Shown here piece by piece: positions 31,682 through 40,761 of a DNA stretch of 64,000 nt. A program made the position numbers and the translations under genes. Numbering within the stretch: the stretch's first letter is position 1; each line of letters begins with the position of its first letter. Under the pieces are notes generated by a model, which searched no databases, was not told where the DNA came from, and was given only the letters and a program-made list of their open reading frames with translations. Source of the stretch: Oryzomicrobium terrae. GTDB lineage: Bacteria > Pseudomonadota > Gammaproteobacteria > Burkholderiales > Rhodocyclaceae. The stretch covers positions 620,001-684,000 of the forward strand of contig NZ_CP022579.1 in the NCBI RefSeq assembly GCF_008274805.1, in the 5' to 3' direction.

Positions 31682-33568
31682 TCAGGCCCGCGCGCCGCGC
31701 AATTCCACGACCTTGTCTCGTAGCACATCCGGGCTGGCCTGCTCTGCCGGCAGGGCCGCGCCGCCCACCAGGGCGATGCGCGAGAACAGCCCCCGGCGCA
31801 GCGGCCGGCTCATGGCCGGGCCGTCCTTGCGCGAGAAGGTGCTGCCCCACAGACCTTGCAGCGCCAGGGGCACCACCGGCACCGGGGTGTCGCGCAGGAT
31901 GCGGGCGGTGCCGGGGCGGAAGGGGCCGATCTCGCCGTTGGCGGTGATGCCGCCCTCGGGGAAGATGCCTACCAGTTCGCCGGCGGCCAGGGCTTCGGCC
32001 ACCTGGGCGAAGGCCTGCTCCTTGAGGGCGGCGTCCTCCTTTTCCGGCGCGATGGGGATCGCCCCGCTGGTGCGGAAGACGAAGTTGAGCACGGGCACCT
32101 TGAAGATGCGGTGGTCCATGACGAAGCGGATCGGCCGGGGGCAGGCGGCCATGATCACCAGGGCGTCCACGAAGCTGACGTGGTTGCACACCAGCAGGGC
32201 CGGGCCTTCCGCCGGAATGTGCTCCAGACCGCGCTTTTCCAGCCGGTAGACCGTGTGCACCAGCATCCAGACGATGAAGCGCAGCAGGAATTCCGGCACC
32301 AACCGGTAGATGTACAGGGCCACGGCGGCGTTGATCGCGGCGGCCAGGGCGAACAGCCGGGGGATGGACAGCCCGGCGCCGAGCAGGGCCGCCGCACCCA
32401 GGGCGCCGGCCACCATGAACAGGGCGTTGAGGATGTTGTTGGCGGCGATGATGCGTGCCCGGTGGCCCGGGGCGCTGCGCAGCTGCACCAGGGCATAGAG
32501 GGGCACGATGAAGAAGCCACCGAACACCCCGAGCAGCATCAGGTCGATCAGCACCCGCCAGGTACCGGGCACCGCCAGCAGCTCCGCCACGCCCAGAGGT
32601 GCGGCATGGCTGGCCAGGCTCAAGGCGTCGGGCGAGGCCCAGGCCAGGTCCAGGCCGAACAGGGTGAGGCCGATGGAGCCGAAGGGCACCAAACCGATCT
32701 CCACCTGCTTGGCCGAGAGCCGCTCGCACAGGAGCGAACCCAGGCCGATGCCGACGGTGAAGGTGGCGAGCAGCAAGGTGACCGTGGTTTCGCTGCCCCC
32801 CAGCACGTTCTTGGCGTAGGCCGGGAACTGGGCGAGGAACAGGGCGCCGTACAGCCAGAACCAGGAGATGCCGAGAATGGAGAGAAACACCGTGCGGTTC
32901 TCCCGGGCGAAGCCGACGTTGCGCCAGGTTTCGGAGAACGGGTTGAGGTTGATCGCCAGATCCGGTTCCGGCGCCGGGGCAGCGGGGATGCCGCGGCTGG
33001 TCAGGTAGCCGAGCAGGGCCACGGCCAGACCGGCCCCTGCCACCCACAGCGGGTGCCCGGCGCCGGCCAAGAGCCCGCCGGCCAGGGTGCCCACCAGGAT
33101 GGCGACGAAGGTGCCCGCCTCCACCAGGGCGTTGCCCCCCACCAGCTCATCCGGGTGCAGGTGCTGGGGCAGGATGGCGTACTTGACCGGGCCGAACAGG
33201 GTGGAGTGGCAGCCGAGCAGAAACAGGGCGAAGAGCAGCACCGGCAGGCTGTGCAGCACGAAGCCGGCGCCGGCCAGGGCCATGATGGCCATTTCCAGCA
33301 CCTTCACCAGCCGGGCCAGGCGGGCCTTGTCGTATTTGTCGGCGAGCTGGCCGGCGGTGGCCGAGAAGATGAAGAAGGGCAGGATGAAGATGCCCGCCGC
33401 CAGGTTGGCCAGAATGCCCGGATCGAGGCTGGTCCAGCTGGCCGCCTGGAAGGTGAGCAGCACCACCAGGGCGTTCTTGAACAGGTTGTCGTTGAAGGCG
33501 CCGAGGAACTGGGTGCCGAAGAAGGGCAGGAAGCGGCGTTCCTGCAGCAGTTTGAATTGTCCGCTCAT
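31682..33568 (-). CDS. LplT-type lysophospholipid transporter fused to PlsC acyltransferase
   Basis: This 628-residue fusion has an MFS transporter of about 12 helices over residues 1-410, opening with FLPFFGTQFLGAFNDNLFKN as in LplT. A PlsC-type 1-acylglycerol-phosphate acyltransferase domain follows, with NHVSFVDAL near residue 460 and FPEGGIT near 535. LplT flips lysophospholipids inward for re-acylation, so the fusion joins import and acylation. Its ATG overlaps the upstream gene's stop. Together they resemble the aas-lplT repair pathway. Confidence 0.92.
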   Translation of the reverse strand: MSGQFKLLQERRFLPFFGTQFLGAFNDNLFKNALVVLLTFQAASWTSLDPGILANLAAGIFILPFFIFSATAGQLADKYDKARLARLVKVLEMAIMALAGAGFVLHSLPVLLFALFLLGCHSTLFGPVKYAILPQHLHPDELVGGNALVEAGTFVAILVGTLAGGLLAGAGHPLWVAGAGLAVALLGYLTSRGIPAAPAPEPDLAINLNPFSETWRNVGFARENRTVFLSILGISWFWLYGALFLAQFPAYAKNVLGGSETTVTLLLATFTVGIGLGSLLCERLSAKQVEIGLVPFGSIGLTLFGLDLAWASPDALSLASHAAPLGVAELLAVPGTWRVLIDLMLLGVFGGFFIVPLYALVQLRSAPGHRARIIAANNILNALFMVAGALGAAALLGAGLSIPRLFALAAAINAAVALYIYRLVPEFLLRFIVWMLVHTVYRLEKRGLEHIPAEGPALLVCNHVSFVDALVIMAACPRPIRFVMDHRIFKVPVLNFVFRTSGAIPIAPEKEDAALKEQAFAQVAEALAAGELVGIFPEGGITANGEIGPFRPGTARILRDTPVPVVPLALQGLWGSTFSRKDGPAMSRPLRRGLFSRIALVGGAALPAEQASPDVLRDKVVELRGARA

Positions 33569-35709
33569 GCGGCCTCCGCCATTTTTTTAAGGCTGACGTA
33601 ATCGGTCTTGCCGGTGCCCAGGAGAGGCAGGGCGTCGATGATAACGATCTTGCGCGGCACCGCCAGTTCCGGGACGCCCTTGTCCCGGGCGGCGGCGAGG
33701 AGCTGGTCCCGGGTCAGGGCCGGGTCGGTGGTGAACAGCACCAGGGCTTCGCCCTTGGCTGCGTCGGGCTGGCTGGAGGCGGCGTGGGCGGCGCCCGGGG
33801 CGGTGGCGGCAGCGAGCTTTTCCACCACTTCCAGGCTGACCATCTCGCCCGCCACCTTGGCGAAGCGCTTGACCCGGCCGACGATGCGCAGGAAGCCGTC
33901 GTCGTCGATCTCGACCACGTCGCCGGTGTCGTACCAGCCCGGGCCAGCCTCGGAGTGGGGCGGCTCGATCACGCCGGGGGCGCTCGCCCGGTAGTAGCCG
34001 GACATCAGGTTGGGGCCGCTGACGTGGAGCAGGCCGCCGGCGTCGATGCCCGGCACCGGCACCAGCTTGGCGTGGATGCCCGGCAACAGCTGGCCGACGG
34101 TGCCGGTGCGGTAGGCCATGGGGGTGTTCACCGCCAGCACCGGGGCGGTTTCGGTGGCGCCGTAGCCTTCGAAGATGCGGATGCCGAACTTCTCGAACCA
34201 CAGGGCGCGCACCGGTTCGGCCAGCTTCTCGGCGCCGGCCACCACGTAGCGCAGCCGGTAGAAGTCGTAGGGGTGGGCGAACTTGGCGTAGTTGCCGAGG
34301 AAGGTGCTGGTGCCGAACAGCACGGTGCAGTTCCGGTCGTAGGCCAGCTCGGGGATGATCCGGTAGTGCAGGGGCGAGGGGTAGAGGAACAGGCTGGCGC
34401 CGGTGAGCACCGGCAGCAGGGTGCCGGCGGTGAGGCCGAAGGAGTGGAACACCGGCAGGGCGTTGAGCACCTTGTCGTCCACCGAGAAATCGATCACCGC
34501 CCGCACCTGGGCGATGTTGGCCAGGATCGCCCGATGCGACAGCACCACGCCCTTGGGCTTGCCTTCGGAGCCGGAGGTGAACAGCACCACCGCCGCATCC
34601 TCCGGTGAGGCCGGCCGGGCGGTGCAGCGCGGCAGCCACAGGGCGTAGCCGATCAGCCACAGCTTGTCCCACAGGGTGACGCCCTTGCCCAGGTCTTCCA
34701 GGTAGACCAGGCGCACGTTGTGGAGCGCCGCCACCTTGTCGGTGAGCTTGGCGGTTTCCAGGAACTGGCGCGAGGTGATGACGGTGCGCACCTGGGCGGC
34801 GTCGCAGGCGGCCTGCATGCCCTCGCTGCCGGCGCTGTAGTTGAGCATGGCCGGCACCCGCTTCTGGGCGGTGAGGCCGAGCAGCAGCCCGACGGTGGCG
34901 GTCAGGTTGGGCAGCAGCACCCCGACCCGCTCGCCCTCGGTGCTCTCCCGGGCGGCCAGGCGGCCGAGCATCAGGCTCATCTTGAGTAGGTCCTGGTAGG
35001 AGTACTCGATCTGCTTCATGTCCTCCAGCACCCGCCGGCGGCGGCCGAAGATCTCGACGGCGTCGCACAGGGCGGCGAACAGGGTCTGGCGCGGGTGCGA
35101 GGCGAACAGCATCTCCTGCATCACCCGGCGCATCGCCTCGCCGGCCTTGCGCCGGCGCAGCTTGGCGGTGGGCGCCGCGGGCATGGGGATGACGGTAGCG
35201 GGCAGGATGGAGAGGCGGATGTGCGGGAAGAGCTGCTTCGGGTACTTGCCCGACACTCGCGAGAAGTAGCTGCGCGCCGCGCCGTCGAGGCGCACCGGCA
35301 CCACCGTGGCACCGGTCTTGGCGGCGACGAAGGCCGGGCCGTCGTAGACCTTCATCAGGCTGCCGGTCTGGGTGATGCGCCCCTCGGGAAAGATCACCAC
35401 CGGGCGGCCGGTTTCCAGCAGCTTGATGACCTTCTTCATGGCCATCGGGCTGGTCGGGTCCACCGCCAGGTAGTCGGTCAGGGACAGCACCAGGCGGAAG
35501 TACCAGGAGCGGGCCACCCCGGTGTGCACCACGAACACCGGATTCACCGGCAGGAACAGGCCGAGCAGCAGCCCGTCGAGGAAGGACTCGTGGTTGGCGA
35601 CGATGAGCAGGCGCTCGGCCGTGAGGGCCGATGGGTCGCCCGTGCAGCGGATGCGGAAGAGCAGGCGGGCCAGCGTCCGCAGCAAGGATTTGAACAGTGT
35701 TTTAAACAT
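33565..35709 (-). CDS. aas: Bifunctional acyltransferase / acyl-ACP synthetase (Aas-type)
   Basis: This 714-residue protein has an N-terminal acyltransferase domain (NHESFLDGLLLG near residue 38, FPEGRITQTG near 101). An adenylate-forming domain follows, with VVLFTSGSEGKPKGVVLSH near 370 and GYGATETAP near 515. In E. coli, Aas activates fatty acids on ACP and re-acylates 2-acyl-glycerophosphoethanolamine. It is coupled to the LplT-PlsC gene, giving two acyltransferase domains in one unit. An ArsR-like gene lies 105 bases upstream on the same strand. Confidence 0.92.
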   Translation of the reverse strand: MFKTLFKSLLRTLARLLFRIRCTGDPSALTAERLLIVANHESFLDGLLLGLFLPVNPVFVVHTGVARSWYFRLVLSLTDYLAVDPTSPMAMKKVIKLLETGRPVVIFPEGRITQTGSLMKVYDGPAFVAAKTGATVVPVRLDGAARSYFSRVSGKYPKQLFPHIRLSILPATVIPMPAAPTAKLRRRKAGEAMRRVMQEMLFASHPRQTLFAALCDAVEIFGRRRRVLEDMKQIEYSYQDLLKMSLMLGRLAARESTEGERVGVLLPNLTATVGLLLGLTAQKRVPAMLNYSAGSEGMQAACDAAQVRTVITSRQFLETAKLTDKVAALHNVRLVYLEDLGKGVTLWDKLWLIGYALWLPRCTARPASPEDAAVVLFTSGSEGKPKGVVLSHRAILANIAQVRAVIDFSVDDKVLNALPVFHSFGLTAGTLLPVLTGASLFLYPSPLHYRIIPELAYDRNCTVLFGTSTFLGNYAKFAHPYDFYRLRYVVAGAEKLAEPVRALWFEKFGIRIFEGYGATETAPVLAVNTPMAYRTGTVGQLLPGIHAKLVPVPGIDAGGLLHVSGPNLMSGYYRASAPGVIEPPHSEAGPGWYDTGDVVEIDDDGFLRIVGRVKRFAKVAGEMVSLEVVEKLAAATAPGAAHAASSQPDAAKGEALVLFTTDPALTRDQLLAAARDKGVPELAVPRKIVIIDALPLLGTGKTDYVSLKKMAEAA

Positions 35710-35786
35710 CGCGGCTCCCAGGAAGGGCGGGATTATGCCATCCCGAATAAATAATCAAATGACTAAGTTTTTCGTTATATAGGGGC

Positions 35787-35818
35787 AAAAAAAGAGGCCG
35801 GGGAATGCCCGGGCCTAG
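35787..35818 (-). terminator. Rho-independent terminator of the ArsR-like gene
   Basis: Read on the - strand, a GC-rich stem around a CATT loop is followed by seven T residues (A run at 35787-35793 on +). The stem overlaps the TAG stop of the ArsR-like gene. AT-rich DNA beyond it (about 35735-35785) probably holds the aas promoter. Confidence 0.75.
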
Positions 35819-36126
35819 GCCTCGTTACGCACGTAGTCCAGCACGTTGCCCAGGGTTTCCTCCAGGAACGGCCGGTTGATCCAGAAGAACACCTCCTTGC
35901 CGACCTTCTCCGAACCCAGCACCTCGGCCTCGCGCAGGATCTTCAGGTGGTGCGAGACAGTGGAGCGGGTCAGGGTGGAGGCTTCGGCGATCTGCCCGAC
36001 ATTGAGCCGCTCGCCCTTCTCGAAGAGCAGCAGCATGCGCTGGCGGTGCTCGTCGCCCAAGGCGGTGAACACCTTGGACATGCCGCGCCATTCGGGGGGG
36101 AGGGCCTGAGTGTAGTCGGATTTCAT
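35815..36126 (-). CDS. ArsR-family winged-helix regulator
   Basis: This 103-residue regulator has an HTH of the ArsR type (LTRSTVSHHLKILREAEVL) and a wing with GKEVFFWIN. It has no obvious metal-binding Cys pair (no ELCVCDL motif), so the signal may not be a metal. The frame is open to 36336, but MKSDYTQALP at 36126 is the natural start. It sits upstream of the aas and lplT-plsC genes, separated from them by a terminator, and may regulate them. Confidence 0.85.
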   Translation of the reverse strand: MKSDYTQALPPEWRGMSKVFTALGDEHRQRMLLLFEKGERLNVGQIAEASTLTRSTVSHHLKILREAEVLGSEKVGKEVFFWINRPFLEETLGNVLDYVRNEA

Positions 36127-36366
36127 GTCGATGATCTTAGTTGTATCGATGTGTTGGGTCAATACTGGCGGTGATGTCGTCGGGCATGAACGTCGCTGCA
36201 GGGCCATCGCTACCGTTCCGACAGGGAGGGCGGCACTGTCGATGCTGCTCGTGTGCCGCTCTCGGCCTGGCCGCCTTCTTTGCGCGGATACGGATTGGGG
36301 GCCGCAGAGTAGCGTTTCCGCTCCCACGGCTATCAACCTGGAGGCAGCCCTCGTATGCAGGGGAAA

Positions 36367-37296
36367 TCAGGCTGGCTTGAAACCGGGTTGAGCGCCCAGC
36401 CCGCGCCACGCCTTCACCAGCGCTTCGGCAAACGCCTCGGCCAGGGGCGAGGGGGTGGGCGGCAGTGCCAGGGCCGCCTGGGCGGTGGGCGTCCCGTGCG
36501 CACCGACCAGGGGGCGCAGCACGGCCCCGGCCGGCAGCAGGGGCGCCATGGCGTCCGGGATCAGGGCGACGCCGAAGCCGGCCGCCACCAGGTGCAGCTG
36601 GCTGGTCTTGCGCGAGGTGGCCGCCGCCATTACCGGGGTGAAGCCCGTCTCCAGGCACAGGTCGGTGACCCGCCGGGCGAGGCCGCCCCGCTCCCGATGC
36701 ACCGCCGAAACGAACGCTTCCCCGGCCAGGTCGGCCAGGGCCAGTTCCTGGCGTGCCGTCAGGGGATGCTCGGCGGGCAGGGCCGCCCACAGCCGTTCTT
36801 CGGGCAGGGGGCGCAGGCGCACCGCCGGGTCGCGGCGCAGCAGGGGCAGGCGCACCAGCCCCAGGTCGGCCCGGCCGGCGGCCAGGGCGCCGACCTGCTG
36901 TTCGGAGGAAAGCCGGTCCAGATCCACCCGCACCCCGGGGCGGGCGGCGGTGAAGTCGCGCAGGGCCGCGAGCAGGGCGCCGGCCAGGGGCGTCGAACTG
37001 GAATGGAGCAGGCGCAGCACGCCCCCTTCACCCTGGGCCAGGCGCCGGGCGTCGTCGGCTGCCGCCTGAAGGCCGTCGGCCATGCCGGCGACCCGCTGGC
37101 GGAACAGTTCGCCGGCCGGGGTCAGGCGCACCCCCCGGGGCTCGCGCACGAACAAGGCAAAACCCAGTTCGGCTTCGAGCTGGCCGATCTGGCGGCTCAG
37201 GGCCGGCTGGGCGACGAACAGGGCCGCCGCCGCCGGGGTGAAGCCCCCCAGGTCGGCAACGGCGAGGAAATAGCGGATCTGGCGCAGGCTAGGCAT
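36367..37296 (-). CDS. LysR-family transcriptional regulator
   Basis: This 309-residue regulator has an N-terminal HTH (LRQIRYFLAVADLGGFTPAA, then LFVAQPALSRQIGQLE) and a substrate-binding domain. It resembles regulators of aromatic or C4 catabolism, but the effector is unknown. It is divergent from the TauE/SafE permease gene across about 240 bases, so that permease is a plausible target. Confidence 0.9.
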   Translation of the reverse strand: MPSLRQIRYFLAVADLGGFTPAAAALFVAQPALSRQIGQLEAELGFALFVREPRGVRLTPAGELFRQRVAGMADGLQAAADDARRLAQGEGGVLRLLHSSSTPLAGALLAALRDFTAARPGVRVDLDRLSSEQQVGALAAGRADLGLVRLPLLRRDPAVRLRPLPEERLWAALPAEHPLTARQELALADLAGEAFVSAVHRERGGLARRVTDLCLETGFTPVMAAATSRKTSQLHLVAAGFGVALIPDAMAPLLPAGAVLRPLVGAHGTPTAQAALALPPTPSPLAEAFAEALVKAWRGLGAQPGFKPA

Positions 37297-37539
37297 GCCG
37301 GTTCGTTATGGGTAATGGCGATAAACGGTATTGGTGTTATGGCATATTCGCGGCGATCCTACCAGTACTGCCACCCCGCCCGCGACTGCCGGCGGAGACA
37401 CCAGGCAGGCCCGGCGCTCCACCGGTATTCCGGTCCGTCGTCTCCGCTTCCCGCTCTCCGCGGTGCGAAGCGCCGGGGATGGGGCGCTGGTCGCCCGTCT
37501 CCGCCGCTTCCCGGCCTTTCATCCGTTGTTCGCCGCGCC

Positions 37540-38328
37540 ATGACCCTTCCCTTCGATGCCGCCTTCCTGGGCGGCCCCCTGCAGTCCCCGGCCGCCCTGC
37601 TGGTGGCGGCCCTGGCCCTGGTGGCCGCCTACGCCATTTTTACCCTGGTCGGTTTCGGCTCGGCCATGATCGCCGCCACGCCCCTGGCGGCGGTGCTGCC
37701 GGTGGCGCGCATCGTGCCGCTGCTGGCCCTGCTCGACTGCGTGGGCGCCTCCGCCCGGGGCTGGCGCGCGCGGCGGCGCATCGACCGGGGCGAGCTGGCC
37801 CGGCTGCTGCCGGGCATGGCGGCGGGCCAGGTGCTCGGGGTCACCCTGCTCGCCGGCCTGCCGGCCAACGCCCTGGCCTTGGCTTTGGGGCTGTTCGTCG
37901 CCGCGTACGGTGCCTGGGGGCTACGCCCGGCGCGGGGCCCGGCGGCTGGCGCGCCCCTGGGCGGACTGTGGGCCGTGCCCTGTGGCCTGGTGGGCGGGCT
38001 GCTCGGCGCCTTGTTCGGCAGCGGCGGCTTTCTCTACGCCGCCTACCTGGGTCGGCGCCTGCCGGAGCGAGACGCCTTCCGCGCCACCCAGGCGGTGCTG
38101 ATGGCCTTGAGCACCGGATTGCGGGTGGTGCTGTGCGCCCTGGCCGGGCTGATCGACGGTTCCCTGCTGCTGCTCGCCCTGTTGGCCGTCCCGGCCATGT
38201 TCGGCGGAATCTGGCTGGGCCACCACCTGGACCTGCGCCTGTCCCGGGAGCGCTTCGCCCGGGTGCTTAACCTGGCCCTGCTGGCGGCGGGACTGGCCCT
38301 GGTGGCCAAGGTAGGATGGGCGCCATGA
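37540..38328 (+). CDS. TauE/SafE-family sulfite/anion exporter permease
   Basis: This 262-residue membrane protein has about eight helices in two related halves, typical of TauE/SafE (DUF81). Members move sulfite, sulfoacetate or other organic anions. The N-terminal half carries GFGSAMIAATPLAAVLPVARIVP. The frame is open to 36355, but the upstream part is antisense to the LysR gene, and MTLPFDAAFL at 37540 is the natural start. Its stop overlaps the zapE start as ATGA. Confidence 0.88.
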   Translation: MTLPFDAAFLGGPLQSPAALLVAALALVAAYAIFTLVGFGSAMIAATPLAAVLPVARIVPLLALLDCVGASARGWRARRRIDRGELARLLPGMAAGQVLGVTLLAGLPANALALALGLFVAAYGAWGLRPARGPAAGAPLGGLWAVPCGLVGGLLGALFGSGGFLYAAYLGRRLPERDAFRATQAVLMALSTGLRVVLCALAGLIDGSLLLLALLAVPAMFGGIWLGHHLDLRLSRERFARVLNLALLAAGLALVAKVGWAP

Positions 38329-39611
38329 CCTCTACTTCCGCCCCATGCCGCCTTGTCCAGGTGCCTGCCGTATCGGCCGACGCGGCCTATACCACTGACG
38401 CCGCCGCTGCCACGGCCGCCACGCCGCCTCACCCCTCCGCCGGGCACCCTTCGCCCGATCCCTGGCGCGACTGCCTCGCCGCCGCCCTGGCGGCCCGCGG
38501 CTGTATCCCCGATGCCGCGCAGCAGCGGGCGCTGACCCGGCTGGCCTTGCTGGCGGCGGCGGTGGCCGGCTGCGTCGAATCGGCGCCCGGGGCGGCGGGG
38601 CCCCGGGGCCTCTTCCTGTGGGGCGGCGTGGGCCGGGGCAAGACCCTGCTGGTGGACCTGCTGGCGGCGTCCCTGCCGCCGGGGACGGTGCTGCGCCGCC
38701 ACCAGCACGCCTTTCTCGCCGACCTACACCGGGCCATCGCCGCCGCCCGGGAGGGCGGTGCCGACGATGCCTTCGCCCAGGCGGTGGACGACCTGCTGGC
38801 CGGCGCCCGACTGCTGGTGCTCGACGAGTTCCACGCCCACGATATCGCCGATGCCCTGATCCTGGGCCGCGCCCTGGCCGCCATCCACGCGGCGGGGGCG
38901 GCCCTGGTGTTCACCGCCAACCATCCTCCCGCCGAATTGTGGCCGGATACGGCCTTCCATCAGGCCCAGGCCGACCGCTACCAGCCGGTGGCGGACTTCA
39001 TCGCCCGGCATTGCGACCTGCTGGAGGTGGATGGAGGGCAGGATTACCGCCTGCAGGGGGCGGCAGCGGCCCCCCGTTGGTGGGTGGGCGCCACGGCGGC
39101 GGAGGGTGACACTGCCCTGGCGGATTGGCTGGGGCTGCCGTTCGGCGGCAGGGCGGGGGACGCGGCGGGGGCTGCAAGCAAGGGCGTTGCAAACCCGGGT
39201 GGGGAAAAGCTCATCCTTGCCGGTCGGCCGATACCCGTGCGCGCCCGGGCTGGCGCCGGGGAGGGCGGCCTGTGGTTCGACTTTGCCGCCCTGTGCGGCT
39301 CGCCCCGCTCCCCCGGGGATTATCTGGCCCTGGCGCTCCAGGCCCCGCGGCTGGCCATCAGCGATGTGCCGCGCTTCGGCCCCCGGGACGGCGATGCCCT
39401 GCGCCGCTTCATCTGGCTGATCGACGCCGCCTACGAGGCCGGCGTGGCCCTGGCGGCGACAGCCACCTCACCCTGGGATGAGCTGCTCGATGGGGCGCCG
39501 GACCTGGCCCGGCTGCTCGGACGCGACCTGCGCCGCTGCGCCAGCCGGCTGGCGGAAATGACGCGGCGCTCGCCCCGGGTGCCGGACCGCGCCGGCTCCC
39601 GGGGCGCCTGA
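38325..39611 (+). CDS. zapE: AFG1-like ATPase, cell division protein ZapE
   Basis: This 428-residue ATPase has Walker A GGVGRGKTLLVDLL near residue 100 and Walker B LLVLDEFHAHDIADALIL near 165. ZapE associates with the Z ring in E. coli, and AFG1 homologues handle misfolded membrane proteins. The N-terminal 40 residues are Ala/Pro/Thr-rich and variable. It is longer than typical ZapE (about 370 residues), with an insertion near 280-300. Translational coupling to the permease gene is unusual. Confidence 0.85.
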   Translation: MTSTSAPCRLVQVPAVSADAAYTTDAAAATAATPPHPSAGHPSPDPWRDCLAAALAARGCIPDAAQQRALTRLALLAAAVAGCVESAPGAAGPRGLFLWGGVGRGKTLLVDLLAASLPPGTVLRRHQHAFLADLHRAIAAAREGGADDAFAQAVDDLLAGARLLVLDEFHAHDIADALILGRALAAIHAAGAALVFTANHPPAELWPDTAFHQAQADRYQPVADFIARHCDLLEVDGGQDYRLQGAAAAPRWWVGATAAEGDTALADWLGLPFGGRAGDAAGAASKGVANPGGEKLILAGRPIPVRARAGAGEGGLWFDFAALCGSPRSPGDYLALALQAPRLAISDVPRFGPRDGDALRRFIWLIDAAYEAGVALAATATSPWDELLDGAPDLARLLGRDLRRCASRLAEMTRRSPRVPDRAGSRGA

Positions 39612-39618
39612 GCCGGGG

Positions 39619-40656
39619 TCAGCCCCGGCCCAGCACCGCGTGGGCCACGGTCATGTACAGGGGAATACCGACCAGGATGTTGAAGGGGAAGGTGATGCCC
39701 AGGGACATGCCCAGGTACAGGGACGGGTTGGCCTCGGGAATCGCGTAGCGCAGCACCGCCGGCACGGCGATGTAGGAGGCGCTGGCGGCCAGCACCATCA
39801 GCAGCCCGCCGTTGCCCGGGCCGATGCCGAGCAGCAGGGCCAGGCCCAGGGCCAGGGTGGCGTGGCACAGGGGGGCGAGGATGCCGTAGGCGGCCAGCCA
39901 GGGCGACTTGCCCTTCAGCTCGCCCATGCTGCGGGCGGCCATCAGGCCCATGTCGAGCAGGAAGAAGGCCAGCATCCCCTTGAACAGATCCACCGAGAAG
40001 GGGGCCATGGCCGCCTTGCCGGCCTCGCCGGTGAGGATGCCGATGGCCATGGCGCCGAGCAGCAGCAGTTGGGCCCCGTCGGTGAACGATTCGTGGAGGA
40101 TCTTGCCCAGGGGCGTCGGCGCGCTCCGGCCGCCGCTGCCGGGCAGGCCACCCAGGGCCAGGGTGCCGCCGCCGGCATTGACCGCCATGGACGGCGCGGC
40201 CAGGGTGACGCCCCGCCGCAGGGAGTTGGCGAACAGCACCGCCATGATGATGGCCGGCGATTCCATCAGGGCCATGGCCGCCGCCATGTGGCCGCCGTAG
40301 GGCAGGCCCCGGCTTTCCAGGAACTGGATCGAGGTGATGAAGGTGACGGCGCTCACCGAGCCGTAGGTGGCGGCGATGCTGGCAGCGTCGTAGCCGTTGA
40401 GAAAACGCCGCAGCACCTGGTAGCCGAGGGCCGGCACCAGCACCGCCAGGAGCACGGCGCAGCCCAGGGTGGTGGCCACGTCCAGGGTCAGGCCTGAATG
40501 GGCCAGGGCGAAACCGCCCTTCAACCCCAGGGCCATCAGCAGGTAGAGGGAGAGAAAACGGGAAATCTGGGGCGGGATTTCCAGGTTGGACTTGAGGGTG
40601 CCGGCCAGCACACCGAAGACGAAGAAGAGAATGGCCGGATCGAGGAGGGTTTGCAT
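39619..40656 (-). CDS. SbtA-like sodium-dependent bicarbonate permease
   Basis: This 345-residue protein has about ten membrane helices and matches the SbtA / DUF897 family (MQTLLDPAILFFVFGVLAG, GYDAASIAATYGSVSAVTF, ALMESPAIIMAVLF). SbtA takes up bicarbonate with sodium in cyanobacteria; some proteobacterial members serve inorganic carbon supply. The frame runs on to 41628 antisense to the LysR gene, but the ATG at 40656 is the natural start. It is divergent from a CbbR-like regulator, which supports a carbon-uptake role. Confidence 0.88.
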   Translation of the reverse strand: MQTLLDPAILFFVFGVLAGTLKSNLEIPPQISRFLSLYLLMALGLKGGFALAHSGLTLDVATTLGCAVLLAVLVPALGYQVLRRFLNGYDAASIAATYGSVSAVTFITSIQFLESRGLPYGGHMAAAMALMESPAIIMAVLFANSLRRGVTLAAPSMAVNAGGGTLALGGLPGSGGRSAPTPLGKILHESFTDGAQLLLLGAMAIGILTGEAGKAAMAPFSVDLFKGMLAFFLLDMGLMAARSMGELKGKSPWLAAYGILAPLCHATLALGLALLLGIGPGNGGLLMVLAASASYIAVPAVLRYAIPEANPSLYLGMSLGITFPFNILVGIPLYMTVAHAVLGRG

Positions 40657-40715
40657 CGGAATCACGCGCGCATGCGCCGGGTGGAAGAGGACTCCGATGG
40701 TAGCGGCGGCGTAGA

Positions 40716-40749
40716 ATATATAAAAATCGATTCTTTTTATTTTATATAT
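40716..40749. promoter_or_regulatory. AT-rich inverted repeat between sbtA-like and lysR genes
   Basis: ATATATAAAA (40716-40725) and TTTTATATAT (40740-40749) form a perfect 10-bp inverted repeat with a 14-base centre in a strikingly AT-rich stretch. It lies in the 105-base divergent gap and is a candidate LysR operator with overlapping -10 boxes for both genes. Confidence 0.6.
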
Positions 40750-40761
40750 AGAGATAAATCT

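Noticed and set aside
36355-37539. Upstream extension of the TauE/SafE gene
   Set aside because: It would run antisense through the whole LysR gene. The natural start with membrane-helix content is at 37540.
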